Below, in pieces: positions 7,678 to 16,097 of a stretch of DNA of 36,322 bases. A program made the position numbers and the translations under genes. How positions within the stretch are numbered: the first letter of the stretch is position 1; each line of letters begins with the position of its first letter. Origin of the DNA: Evansella tamaricis (GTDB lineage Bacteria; Bacillota; Bacilli; Bacillales; Salisediminibacteriaceae); the NCBI RefSeq assembly GCF_019042215.1, contig NZ_JAHQCS010000029.1, positions 1 to 36,322 on the forward strand. The letters run 5' to 3'. The notes beneath the pieces are model-generated. The model was given only the letters and a program-made list of their open reading frames with translations, made no database searches and was not told the origin of the DNA.

Positions 7678-9069
7678 CATTAAAATATGAAGTTTCTTTA
7701 TACGGTACTGTAGGCTTTGTCTACTTAATCCTAAATCCTTTGCAGCTTGTGTAATATTCCCGTTATTTTGTTTTAATATTTGCTCCACATAGACTTTTTC
7801 CGCGTCTTCCATATATTTCTGAAGGGGCTTTGGTGGACTCCCTTCCAATACTGGCTGTGTCGAAACAGTAGGAAGTTCATAGAGCGGGAATTTTGTTCGA
7901 ACGTGTGTTGGTAAATGGGAAAAATCAATTTGTTCATCGTAATTAATTAAATTCATCGCTCCCTCAATCATATGTTCTAATTCACGTACGTTGCCAGGCC
8001 AGTCATATTCTAGAAACAGATTTTTTATTTCTTCTGAAACCCCGGGCACATTCAACTGAAAACGGGAATTGTATTTCATAATAAAATGCTCCACCAGACT
8101 AAAAATATCTTCTTTACGCTTCTTTAATGGAGGGATAACAATACTCACCACACTAAGTCGGTAATATAAATCCTCCCGCAGGTTATTTTTTTGTATTGCT
8201 CGGAGGGGGTCCTCATTCATGGTGGCCAGAATCCGAACATCTATTGGCCTGTCCTTTGTATCTCCAATTCTACGAATAGTTTTTTCCTGAATGGCACGTA
8301 ATAATTTTGCTTGGAGTGTTGCACTTAATGAATTAATTTCATCAAGCATAAGTGTTCCACCGTTTGCCTGTTCAAAGAGACCTGGATGTTCTGTAGCCCC
8401 TGTAAAAGCACCTTTTACTGTCCCGAACAGTATACTTTCAATCAATGTATCTGGTAAGGCCGCACAGTTTTGACTAATAAATGGTTTAGAAGAACGATCA
8501 CTGCCACTGTGGATACTTTGCGCAAAAAGCTCTTTCCCTGTTCCAGTTTCCCCAATGATGAGAACGGAAGAAGTGGTTCGCGTTGCTTTTTTAGCATTTT
8601 CAATAACCTCTACTATTGCTCTACTATTACCAATAATCTGATCAAAAGTGAACTTAGCTCCTACTTTTTCTAATGAAGTGACACGGGATAAACGCTCTAG
8701 TTTTGTAATATCTTTAGCGATTTCCACAGCACCTATGATTAATCCTTCATGAATGAGGGGATAAGTATTGTTGATTGTTGTAATTTCTTGCCCTTTATAA
8801 GTAAAATAAGTCTGTTTTGCATTTTTTCGGATAGAACCTTTGTGTAATGCCTGAAGTAAGCGGCTTTCTTCTTCTGAATTAAATAGAAAGATATCCATTA
8901 TATTTTTATTAAGAACATCTTTTTTATCCATGTCCTCCATTTCTGACATTCTTTTATTGTATATGACCGAGGTCCCTTCATGGTTAACTACATGTATACC
9001 AATATCAAGAGAATCTAGCAATTGCATATAGATAGGATGTAAGGTTGGTAATGTTATTAACTGGTGCAT
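7666..9069 (-). CDS. rocR: RocR, sigma-54-dependent activator of arginine/ornithine catabolism
   Basis: Bacterial enhancer-binding protein (467 aa) that, with ornithine or citrulline as signal in B. subtilis, activates roc operons with SigL (sigma-54). Domain order: N-terminal PAS sensor (about 15-125, GIHVVNHEGTSVIYN...), AAA+ domain with Walker A GETGTGKE (173-180), the sigma-54 contact loop GAFTGA (220-225) and Walker B TLMLDEI (239-245), then a Fis-type helix-turn-helix near the end (NITQAAKDLGLSRQSLQYRIKKL). The start is ATG 9069, preceded by GAGGGAGG; a longer frame to 9132 has no ribosome site. It diverges from rocA. Oddity: the last residues (RKA) and stop are encoded by a palindromic repeat copy. 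Confidence 0.95.
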   Translation of the reverse strand: MHQLITLPTLHPIYMQLLDSLDIGIHVVNHEGTSVIYNKRMSEMEDMDKKDVLNKNIMDIFLFNSEEESRLLQALHKGSIRKNAKQTYFTYKGQEITTINNTYPLIHEGLIIGAVEIAKDITKLERLSRVTSLEKVGAKFTFDQIIGNSRAIVEVIENAKKATRTTSSVLIIGETGTGKELFAQSIHSGSDRSSKPFISQNCAALPDTLIESILFGTVKGAFTGATEHPGLFEQANGGTLMLDEINSLSATLQAKLLRAIQEKTIRRIGDTKDRPIDVRILATMNEDPLRAIQKNNLREDLYYRLSVVSIVIPPLKKRKEDIFSLVEHFIMKYNSRFQLNVPGVSEEIKNLFLEYDWPGNVRELEHMIEGAMNLINYDEQIDFSHLPTHVRTKFPLYELPTVSTQPVLEGSPPKPLQKYMEDAEKVYVEQILKQNNGNITQAAKDLGLSRQSLQYRIKKLHILMRKA

Positions 9070-9128
9070 GGATAACCTCCCTCTATTCAAAAGATATATT
9101 CTTATTCTAAAGGTGTTTTCCGGAAGGG

Positions 9129-9184
9129 GCAAACAAATTTTGCGATTAGGGGCAAAAATATTTTTCAGTGCAAAAAACTTTTGC
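9129..9184. promoter_or_regulatory. RocR upstream activator sites between rocR and rocA
   Basis: Two 15-bp palindromes with the same half-sites, GCAAACAAATTTTGC (9129-9143) and GCAAAAAACTTTTGC (9170-9184), and a poorer one between them (GCAAAAATATTTTTC, 9152-9166). They lie about 45-100 bp upstream of the sigma-54 promoter, where a RocR-type activator must bind, and about 60-115 bp upstream of the rocR start, so they may also mediate rocR autoregulation. Confidence 0.75.
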
Positions 9185-9227
9185 CCCTGGAAAACTTAAA
9201 AGGGTTGTGGTTGCAGTGTTTATATTT

Positions 9228-9243
9228 TGGCACGGAAATTGCA
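9228..9243 (+). promoter_or_regulatory. Sigma-54 (SigL) promoter of the roc operon
   Basis: TGGCAC (9228-9233), 5 nt, TTGCA (9239-9243): a perfect match to TGGCAC-N5-TTGCW, with the -24 GG and -12 GC correctly spaced. Transcription would start about 45 nt before rocA. Sigma-54 itself is not encoded in the window. Confidence 0.93.
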
Positions 9244-9303
9244 TTAGTAATTAGAGTGTAAAAATAATAACAAAAAAAGTTTATTAAAGGAGTGGATTAG
9301 TCC

Positions 9304-10854
9304 ATGGTAGTACCTTACAAACATGAACCATTTACAGATTTTACGGTGGAAGAAAACATAAAGGAATATCAGGCAGCATTAGAATACGTAAAAGGTGAGC
9401 TAGGGAAAGAATATCCTCTCATTATTGGTGGAGAAAAAATCATGACAGCGGATAAAACCGTGTCTGAAAACCCGGCTAATAAAAAGGAGATTGTTGGGTA
9501 CGTATCAAAAGCTAACCAGGAGCTTGCTGAACAAGCGATGCAGGCAGCAAATGAAGCATTTAATTCTTGGAGAAAATGGGATGCTGCTGCCCGTGCAAAT
9601 ATATTATTCCGAGCTGCAGCAATTATCCGACGTCGTAAGCATGAATTCTCAGCGTGGTTAACGTACGAAGCTGGAAAACCTTGGAAAGAGGCAGATGCAG
9701 ACACTGCGGAAGGTATTGACTTCTTGGAGTATTATGCACGACAAATGCTGCGTTTGAAAGATGGAGTAGAAATAAACTCTCGGCCAATTGAACACAATAC
9801 ATTTAATTATATTCCATTAGGTGTAGGGATCACCATTTCTCCATGGAATTTCGCGTTTGCGATTATGGCAGGAACTACGATTGGTCCAGTGGTAGCAGGG
9901 AATACTATCCTATTAAAACCAGCAACAACAACTCCAGTTGTGGCATATAAATTTATGGAAGTATTAATGGAAGCAGGTCTTCCTGCAGGCGTTGTAAACT
10001 ATATTCCAGGTAGCGGATCTGTTATCGGTGACTATCTCGTTGATCATCCAAAAACAAGATTTGTTAATTTCACAGGTTCAAAGGAAGTTGGACTACGAAT
10101 AGCAGAACGTGCATCAAAAGTACAAGAAGGTCAAATCTGGATGAAGCGTGTAATTGCGGAAATGGGTGGAAAGGATACCATTATCGTTGATAATGAAGCT
10201 GACCTTGATCTTGCTGTAGAATCTATCGTTTATTCTGCATTCGGGTTTTCTGGACAGAAATGTTCCGCTTGTTCCCGTGCAGTAATTCATGAGGACGTAT
10301 ATGATGAAGTTCTTGAAAAAGTAGTAGCAAAAACAAAAGAATTAACGGTCGGACCAACGTTTAAAGATAATTCTAACTTTATGGGACCACTTAACGATCA
10401 GGCTGCATTTAATAAAGTAATGGAATACATTGAAATTGGAAAGCAAGAAGGCAAGGTCCTTGCTGGTGGTGAAGGGGATTCTTCTGAAGGTTATTTCATT
10501 AAACCTACAGTAGTTGCCGATGTTGATCCAAAGGCGCGACTAATGCAAGAGGAAATCTTTGGACCAGTTGTTGCATTCTCGAAAGCAAAGGATTTTGATG
10601 AACTGATTGATATCGCTAATAATACGGAATATGGTCTTACTGGTGCGGTTATCTCTAATAATAGAGATCATTTAGAACAAGCTCGTCAAGATTTCCATGT
10701 TGGTAACCTATATTTCAACCGTGGTTGTACAGCAGCGATTGTAGGATATCATCCATTTGGTGGATTTAACATGTCCGGAACAGACTCTAAAGCAGGTGGA
10801 CCTGATTATCTATTAAACTTTTTACAACCAAAAACTGTATCAGAAACGTTTTAA
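9304..10854 (+). CDS. rocA: 1-pyrroline-5-carboxylate dehydrogenase RocA
   Basis: NAD-dependent aldehyde dehydrogenase (516 aa) that oxidises pyrroline-5-carboxylate/glutamate semialdehyde to glutamate, the shared last step of arginine, ornithine and proline breakdown. Visible residues are the ISPWNF segment (178-183) near the cofactor site, catalytic-base Glu286 in AEMGGK, and the nucleophile Cys320 in SGQKC, followed by EEIFGPVV and the [10 protein letters not shown] end typical of this family. Length equals B. subtilis RocA (about 515 aa). The ATG at 9304 follows AAAGGAG. It is the first gene behind the sigma-54 promoter, followed by a hairpin and then rocD. Confidence 0.96.
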   Translation: MVVPYKHEPFTDFTVEENIKEYQAALEYVKGELGKEYPLIIGGEKIMTADKTVSENPANKKEIVGYVSKANQELAEQAMQAANEAFNSWRKWDAAARANILFRAAAIIRRRKHEFSAWLTYEAGKPWKEADADTAEGIDFLEYYARQMLRLKDGVEINSRPIEHNTFNYIPLGVGITISPWNFAFAIMAGTTIGPVVAGNTILLKPATTTPVVAYKFMEVLMEAGLPAGVVNYIPGSGSVIGDYLVDHPKTRFVNFTGSKEVGLRIAERASKVQEGQIWMKRVIAEMGGKDTIIVDNEADLDLAVESIVYSAFGFSGQKCSACSRAVIHEDVYDEVLEKVVAKTKELTVGPTFKDNSNFMGPLNDQAAFNKVMEYIEIGKQEGKVLAGGEGDSSEGYFIKPTVVADVDPKARLMQEEIFGPVVAFSKAKDFDELIDIANNTEYGLTGAVISNNRDHLEQARQDFHVGNLYFNRGCTAAIVGYHPFGGFNMSGTDSKAGGPDYLLNFLQPKTVSETF

Positions 10855-10862
10855 TTTTTAGT

Positions 10863-10890
10863 GGAAGAGACTTTTTAGTCTCTTCCTTTA
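10863..10890 (+). terminator. Hairpin between rocA and rocD, probably partial terminator
   Basis: Perfect 10-bp stem GGAAGAGACT/AGTCTCTTCC with a TTTT loop, but only TTTA follows, so termination is likely incomplete. No promoter was recognised between it and rocD, suggesting that rocD is reached by read-through or that the hairpin protects the rocA message. Confidence 0.55.
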
Positions 10891-10928
10891 CTAAACCAAA
10901 ATAAGTTGTGTCGAAGGGTGTGTGCTGG

Positions 10929-12122
10929 ATGTCTGAAACAAAACAAATTATTAACCTAACAGAAAAGTATGGAGCAAAAAACTATCATCCGCTACCAATT
11001 GTAATCTCAAAGGCAGAGGGAGTTTGGGTGGAAGATCCGGAAGGGAACCGGTACATTGATATGCTCAGTGCCTATTCAGCAGTTAACCAGGGGCATCGTC
11101 ATCCAAAACTTATTCAAGCTTTAAAAGATCAGGCAGACCGGATTACTTTGACTTCACGTGCTTTCCATAATGATCAATTAGGGAAGTTTTATGAGAAGGT
11201 CTCAGCGTTGACTAAGAAAAATATGGTTTTACCAATGAACACAGGGGCGGAAGCAGTTGAAACAGCAGTGAAAGCTGTACGTCGTTGGGCATACCGGATA
11301 AAAGGTGTTCCAGAAAATCAGGCAGAGATCATTGTTTGTGAAGACAATTTTCATGGACGAACGATGACAGCGGTTTCCCTGTCGTCAAATGAGGCTTACA
11401 AGAAAGATTTTGGTCCTATGCTTCCTGGAATCAAAGTGATTCCATTTGGGGATATTGAGGCGCTACAGAAAGCAATAACTCCAAATACAGCAGCATTTTT
11501 ATTCGAGCCGATCCAAGGGGAAGCGGGAATAAATATTCCCCCAGAAGGATTTTTAAAGGAAGCATTTAAGCTTTGTAAAGAGGAAAACGTATTATATGTG
11601 GCAGATGAAATTCAAGCAGGTTTAGGACGCTCTGGAAAAATGTTTGCTTGTGATTGGGAGAATGTAGAACCAGATATGTATATTTTAGGTAAAGCACTAG
11701 GTGGAGGTGTTATGCCAATTTCTGTTATATGTGCCAATGAGGATATACTGGGGGTTTTTGAACCAGGATCTCATGGTTCAACCTTTGGGGGGAACCCATT
11801 GGCATGTGCTGTTTCCATTGCAGCCCTTGACGTTATTGTAGAAGAAAACCTTGTTGAGAGGTCCTTACGACTTGGGGAATATTTCATGGGGAAATTAAGG
11901 GAAATTAATAATGATGATATCAAGGAAATAAGAGGAAGGGGTCTCTTTATTGGGGTAGAGATGAATGGACCTGCCCGTCCTTATTGCGAAAAATTAAAGG
12001 AACAAGGCCTTCTATGCAAAGAAACACATGAGAACGTTATTCGATTTGCTCCTCCACTTGTTATATCCGAAGAAGATCTAGATTGGGCAATTGATAAGGT
12101 TCAAAAAGTCCTTTCCAAATAA
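10929..12122 (+). CDS. rocD: Ornithine aminotransferase RocD
   Basis: PLP-dependent class-III aminotransferase (397 aa) transferring the delta-amino group of ornithine to 2-oxoglutarate, giving glutamate semialdehyde (P5C). Characteristic features are [17 protein letters not shown] (104-120), FHGRT, the cofactor aspartate in ADEIQ (Asp226), and the Schiff-base lysine in LGKALGGG (Lys255). Similarity to B. subtilis RocD is high along the whole length (about 400 aa there). The start chosen is ATG 10929 (MSETKQ), with GAAGGG ten nt upstream; in-frame GTG codons at 10908 and 10920 are less well placed. Its product is the substrate of RocA immediately upstream. Confidence 0.95.
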   Translation: MSETKQIINLTEKYGAKNYHPLPIVISKAEGVWVEDPEGNRYIDMLSAYSAVNQGHRHPKLIQALKDQADRITLTSRAFHNDQLGKFYEKVSALTKKNMVLPMNTGAEAVETAVKAVRRWAYRIKGVPENQAEIIVCEDNFHGRTMTAVSLSSNEAYKKDFGPMLPGIKVIPFGDIEALQKAITPNTAAFLFEPIQGEAGINIPPEGFLKEAFKLCKEENVLYVADEIQAGLGRSGKMFACDWENVEPDMYILGKALGGGVMPISVICANEDILGVFEPGSHGSTFGGNPLACAVSIAALDVIVEENLVERSLRLGEYFMGKLREINNDDIKEIRGRGLFIGVEMNGPARPYCEKLKEQGLLCKETHENVIRFAPPLVISEEDLDWAIDKVQKVLSK

Positions 12123-12168
12123 GCTGAAATAAGAATGGTAAAGCATAAGCTAGTAATCTATTTAAAAT

Positions 12169-12204
12169 GGAGGAGATTTCGTAAAGAGACGATCTCTCCT
12201 CTTT
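12169..12204 (+). terminator. Possible weak terminator after rocD
   Basis: GGAGGAGATTTCGT and ACGATCTCTCCTC can pair imperfectly, followed by TTTAAAG. The stem has bulges and the T-tract is short, so it may only be an mRNA hairpin between rocD and the proline dehydrogenase gene. Confidence 0.35.
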
Positions 12205-12284
12205 AAAGAATATAAAAATAAAATATAAGTAAAGAAAATCACGTTTGTTTGGGGAATAAAGTACGTGAGAAGGAAAGGGGTTGA

Positions 12285-13199
12285 ATGGTGATGATAACAA
12301 GAAATTTTTTCCTGTTTTTATCCCAGAATAAATTTGTGAAAAATAGAGCGATGAAATGGGGACCGAAATTTGGTACAGTTAGGCAGGTCATCGCAGGGGA
12401 AACCATTGCTGATGCAGTAGAAACGGTAAAAAAGCTAAATGAAACTGGACTTTCGTGTACGGTGGATCATTTAGGTGAGTTTGTCTACAGTGAGGAAGAG
12501 GCCATTGCATCTGCTGACGTATGTGTGAAAACACTAGAGGCCATTGCGGAAGCAAAAGTAGATTGTAATCTATCGTTGAAGCTCACTTCTCTTGGGTTAG
12601 ATGTTGACAGAAATTTATGTCGTGATAACATGTTGCGAATCTTAGAAACTGCAAAAAAGCACAATAATTTTGTGAGAATAGACATGGAAGATTTTTCACA
12701 TCTTGATGCGACTTTAGATTTATTGCATGAATTAAGGAAATCTTATGATAATGTTGGAACAGCCATTCAAGCCTACCTTTTCCGGGCTGAAAAGGACCTG
12801 CGAGATTTAAAGGGTATTAACCTTCGTCTCATCAAAGGTGCATATAAGGAATCTCCTCAAGTTGCCTATCAAAAACAAGAAGAGGTTGACAAGAACTACT
12901 TAAATATAATTAAAATTCATCTTCTGAACGGTAGTTATACAGCAATTGCTACTCATGATCACAATGTGATTGCAGAAATTCAATCTTTTACGAAAGAACA
13001 TAACATACCAAAAGAGCAATTTGAATTCCAAATGCTGTATGGTTTTAGAACAGAACTGCAAAAGGAAATAGCTGATGATGGGTATAAAATGAGAATTTAT
13101 GTTCCATTTGGAGAGGACTGGTATGGGTATTTCATGCGCCGTTTAGCAGAGCGTCCACAAAATATTCGTTTTGCGGTTCAGGGTCTCTTTTCCAAGTAG
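12285..13199 (+). CDS. putB: Proline dehydrogenase (PutB/FadM type)
   Basis: FAD-dependent monofunctional proline dehydrogenase (304 aa) that oxidises proline to P5C and passes electrons to the membrane. Family landmarks are TVDHLGEF near residue 60, SLKLTSLGLD, RIDMED, RLIKGAYKES, ATHDHNV, FQMLYGFR, and the substrate-binding end GEDWYGYFMRRLAERP. It resembles B. subtilis PutB and FadM closely; which paralogue it equals is undecided. The ATG at 12285 is 6 nt after AGGAAAGG; GTG 12288 or ATG 12291 (giving the common MITRxFF start) are possible. Placement inside a roc cluster supplies P5C to RocA from proline as well as from ornithine. Confidence 0.92.
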   Translation: MVMITRNFFLFLSQNKFVKNRAMKWGPKFGTVRQVIAGETIADAVETVKKLNETGLSCTVDHLGEFVYSEEEAIASADVCVKTLEAIAEAKVDCNLSLKLTSLGLDVDRNLCRDNMLRILETAKKHNNFVRIDMEDFSHLDATLDLLHELRKSYDNVGTAIQAYLFRAEKDLRDLKGINLRLIKGAYKESPQVAYQKQEEVDKNYLNIIKIHLLNGSYTAIATHDHNVIAEIQSFTKEHNIPKEQFEFQMLYGFRTELQKEIADDGYKMRIYVPFGEDWYGYFMRRLAERPQNIRFAVQGLFSK

Positions 13200-13271
13200 A
13201 ATACTAGATCAATAGAGTCTTTTGGGAATATCATAAATTAAGAGTGTTCAATGGTAAAGGGGTGGCAAACA

Positions 13272-14174
13272 GTGAAAAAGAAAGTCTCAATTATTGGTGT
13301 TCCTATGGACTTAGGGCAAACTCGCCGTGGAGTAGATATGGGACCAAGTGCAATGAGATACGCAGGGGTAATACAGCGTCTAGAGTCTTTGGGGTATGAA
13401 GTGGATGACCGTGGAGATGTGGAAATTGGCCGTCCTGGTAAGTTAGATGTAAAGAATGAAAAAAATTTAAAGGATCTAGATGAAGTGGTGAAAGCAAATG
13501 AGAGCTTAGGAAATGCCGTATCTAAAGTAGTGGAAGAGGGTAATTTTCCGTTGGTTCTCGGAGGAGATCATAGTATTGCAATAGGTTCTTTAGCAGGGGT
13601 AGCAAATAAATATGAGAACTTAGGTGTCATTTGGTATGATGCTCATGGAGATTTAAATACTGGTGACACTTCACCATCGGGTAACATTCATGGTATGCCA
13701 TTGGCTGTATGTTTAGGAATCGGTGATTCCTCCCTTACTCAAATTGGAGGATATGCACCAAAGATCAAATCAGAGAACATTGTCATCGTAGGTGCCAGAT
13801 CTCTAGATGAAGGGGAAAAAGAACTGATTAGAGAAAAAGGGATCAAAGTTTTTACAATGCACGAAATTGACCGATTAGGGATGACGAATGTGATGGAAGA
13901 AGCCATTGCTCACGTTACCAAAAAAACAGATGGGGTACATTTAAGTTTAGATCTTGATGCATTAGATCCCCACGACGCTCCAGGAGTTGGAACTCCTGTA
14001 ATAGGTGGTACAACCTATCGCGAAGCGCATCTTGCAATGGAAATGCTTGCAGAACGGGATATCATCACGTCTACTGAGTTTGTGGAAGTTAATCCAATTT
14101 TAGATAATAAGAATCAAACGGCAGAAGCAGCCGTAGGTCTTATTGGATCATTATTTGGAGAAAAGTTATTATAA
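13272..14174 (+). CDS. rocF: Arginase RocF
   Basis: Manganese-dependent arginase (300 aa) hydrolysing arginine to ornithine and urea, the entry step of the pathway. Metal ligands are visible: His100 in LGGDHS, Asp123/His125/Asp127 in WYDAHGDLN, and Asp227/Asp229 in SLDLDALDP; the substrate loop SPSGNIHGMP follows. The length fits B. subtilis RocF (296 aa). The start is GTG 13272 (VKKKVSIIGV), preceded by AAAGGGG; an upstream in-frame ATG at 13251 lacks a ribosome site. It is the last gene of the roc cluster and is followed by a long hairpin-forming repeat that probably ends the transcript. No urease genes are in the window. Confidence 0.95.
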   Translation: MKKKVSIIGVPMDLGQTRRGVDMGPSAMRYAGVIQRLESLGYEVDDRGDVEIGRPGKLDVKNEKNLKDLDEVVKANESLGNAVSKVVEEGNFPLVLGGDHSIAIGSLAGVANKYENLGVIWYDAHGDLNTGDTSPSGNIHGMPLAVCLGIGDSSLTQIGGYAPKIKSENIVIVGARSLDEGEKELIREKGIKVFTMHEIDRLGMTNVMEEAIAHVTKKTDGVHLSLDLDALDPHDAPGVGTPVIGGTTYREAHLAMEMLAERDIITSTEFVEVNPILDNKNQTAEAAVGLIGSLFGEKLL

Positions 14175-14204
14175 TAACATCCTATTAACGGTACAATCAT
14201 CATA

Positions 14205-14339
14205 TAAAAAAGAGGCTAGGACAAAAGTGTTTTAATTAATGAAAAATCCGAACGAAATAATAGTAATATACTTCGCTATTGTTGTGTATTGTTCGGATTT
14301 CAATTAACCATTTTAGTTATGTCCAAGCCTCTTTTTCTA
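14205..14339. repeat. Long palindromic repeat family B, between convergent rocF and mgtE
   Basis: About 135 bp folding back on itself: AAAGAGGCTAGGACAAAAG and AATCCGAAC on the left, GTTCGGATTT and TTATGTCCAAGCCTCTTT on the right. The ends carry A-run and T-run, so it can terminate transcription from both sides. A second copy in opposite orientation occurs at 33464-33606, alignable over nearly the whole length. Distinct from family A. Confidence 0.85.
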
Positions 14340-14374
14340 TTCCTAATCCAATAGCGATTAACTAAGTCATTCGT

Positions 14375-15727
14375 TCATATTAAAAGGTGCAGAAAGGTTG
14401 TTGCTATCCCAAAATATATCAATAGGGAGAAAATATCATTTAATGTTGTAATTAAAGGGCCCGATGCTACAGCAGGATCAATACCTATTCGATAAAGAAT
14501 AAGGGGGATGATTGTACCGGCCATCGTTCCGATAATCAAGGTAATTAAAAGTGAAATCCCGACAATCATTCCGAAAACAAGGTCACCTTGCCATATGGAT
14601 GCAACAGTAAAGACTAATAGCCCACATGTAATCCCTATCATGGTACCTACTTTAAATTCGCGCCAAACTAATTTCAGGATTGTTCTCTTTTCCAGTGTAT
14701 TGGTTACAAGTCCCCGAACAACTACGGCCAAAGATTGAGTCCCAGTATTTCCGGTCATACCGGCTATCATTGGCATAAAAAAGATTAAGGCAACGACTTG
14801 CGATAAGGTTTGCTCAAATCCATCTAATATACTGCCGGTAATTAGCCCAATAAATAAAAGTAAAATGAGCCAAGGTAATCTTCTGAACGATGCCGTTGTG
14901 GCTTTAGTACTAAAATCAATCGATTTACCGGATGCTGATAATTTTTCAATATCTTCATTAGCTTCTTCAATAAATACGTCTATAACATCATCAACCGTAA
15001 CGATTCCCTTTAATACATTTTTTTCATCTACCACAGGAACTGCCAAAAAATCATACCTTTGGATTAGTTGTGCCACTTCCTCCTGATCCATCTCTATTGG
15101 GACAGAGAGAACACGACTAAACATTATATCTTCAATTTTTTCATTAAGATCGGCTAAAAGAAGATCCCGGTAGGAAACAACCCCGACCAGTTTTTTATTT
15201 TCATCAATAACGTAAAGGTAATAAATATTGCGGGTTAATCCAGCAAAGGTCTTAAATTTATCAACGGCTTCGCGAACAGAATAATAATCCCTTATCCAAA
15301 CAAATTCATTGGTCATGATTCCCCCAGCTGTTTCAGGGGGATAGCTCATGAGTTGTTGAACCGATTTAGACTCATCTTTATGCATTGCTGATAAGTACTC
15401 TTCTAATTTTTCTTCGGAAATTTCACTAAGCATATCAGCTAAGTCATCGTTATCCATAATATCCATAACTTTTGAAGATTTTTCAATGCCTAATTTATGT
15501 AATACTTCCATCTGAATCTCTTGTTCTAATTCCATTAAAAGGTCTGCAATTTGCTTCGAAGTTAGATAGGTCAGGAATCGGAAATGATGTTTCTCAGGCA
15601 GAGCGCGATATAATTCAGCAAGATCATACGGGTGCAGCTCCTCTAGTACTGTCTGTAACGATTCTTTTTTTGCTTCTCTCATATATTTAATTGCTAATAC
15701 GGTAAGTTGAGTAGTATTCATGTGCAC
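14375..15727 (-). CDS. mgtE: Magnesium transporter MgtE
   Basis: Mg2+ channel/transporter (450 aa) of the inner membrane. Domain order is typical: N-terminal MgtE_N helical-repeat domain (about 25-130, LADLLMELEQE, DDLADMLSEIS), two CBS domains (about 137-260, TNEFVWIRDYYSVREAVDKF and FLAVPVVDEKNVLKGIVTVDDVIDV), and a transmembrane part (about 285-450) with the pore-region motif GMTGNTGTQSLAVVVRG. The cytoplasmic domains close the pore at high Mg2+. In B. subtilis, mgtE has an M-box riboswitch; here the roughly 100 nt between the ATG and the upstream terminator look too short for one and no M-box was recognised. Ribosome site GAAAGAGG precedes the ATG. Confidence 0.95.
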   Translation of the reverse strand: MHMNTTQLTVLAIKYMREAKKESLQTVLEELHPYDLAELYRALPEKHHFRFLTYLTSKQIADLLMELEQEIQMEVLHKLGIEKSSKVMDIMDNDDLADMLSEISEEKLEEYLSAMHKDESKSVQQLMSYPPETAGGIMTNEFVWIRDYYSVREAVDKFKTFAGLTRNIYYLYVIDENKKLVGVVSYRDLLLADLNEKIEDIMFSRVLSVPIEMDQEEVAQLIQRYDFLAVPVVDEKNVLKGIVTVDDVIDVFIEEANEDIEKLSASGKSIDFSTKATTASFRRLPWLILLLFIGLITGSILDGFEQTLSQVVALIFFMPMIAGMTGNTGTQSLAVVVRGLVTNTLEKRTILKLVWREFKVGTMIGITCGLLVFTVASIWQGDLVFGMIVGISLLITLIIGTMAGTIIPLILYRIGIDPAVASGPLITTLNDIFSLLIYFGIATTFLHLLI

Positions 15728-15824
15728 ACCTCTTTCTTCTATACGAATTACCTTTTCATGTTACCACTAAATTATTCGGAAAAATAGCAGTTTTTTTGTG
15801 AAATAAGGCAGGCAGAATAGGGAC

Positions 15825-15873
15825 AAAAAAGCTGTTTCTCGTAATGAATACCATCACTGAAAACAGCCTTTTT
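15825..15873 (-). terminator. Terminator downstream of the cytochrome oxidase operon
   Basis: On the minus strand AAAAAGGCTGTTT pairs with AAACAGCTTTTTT around a 20-odd-nt loop, followed by the T-run. It separates the oxidase operon from mgtE; the A/T runs on both sides would let it work in either direction. Confidence 0.7.
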
Positions 15874-15902
15874 AAAGAGGTAAGAAAGCGAAATTTTTGA
15901 AC

Positions 15903-16091
15903 CTCGGGCATTGTCGAGCTCCACCGCCTACTCGCAAGGGCACTGAAAAAGTGGTGCTTTTCCACTTTTTCAGTCCCTTTCTACTTGCTACGGGGAACTT
16001 CGGAAGTGACAACAGAAGTCAAAGAGTGGACTTCAAGTTGTCATTCCTGCACTGCTCTATTCTCGTGAGCCTAGGCGTTTGTGCTTTTCTT
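15903..16091 (+). repeat. Palindromic repeat family A, long variant with an extra nested hairpin
   Basis: Carries family A landmarks (GCTCCACCGCCTACTCGC, CTTCGGAAGTGACAACAGAA, GTTGTCATTCCTGCACTGC, CCTAGGCGTTTGTGCTTTTC) and inside them an additional inverted repeat ACTGAAAAAGTGG/CCACTTTTTCAGT (15942-15974). It ends a few bases past the stop codon of the oxidase subunit I gene (minus strand). The stretch 15728-16097 contains the mgtE leader, the terminator at 15825 and this repeat, and no gene. Confidence 0.75.
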
Positions 16092-16097
16092 AATCAT

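Noticed and set aside
12136-12151. TGGTAAAGCATAAGCT upstream of the proline dehydrogenase gene as a second sigma-54 promoter
   Set aside because: The GG and GC have the right spacing but only about 7 of 11 consensus bases match and no activator palindromes lie upstream.
15728-15824. M-box (ykoK) magnesium riboswitch before mgtE
   Set aside because: The space between the mgtE start and the upstream terminator is about 100 nt, shorter than an M-box, and no recognisable core was seen.
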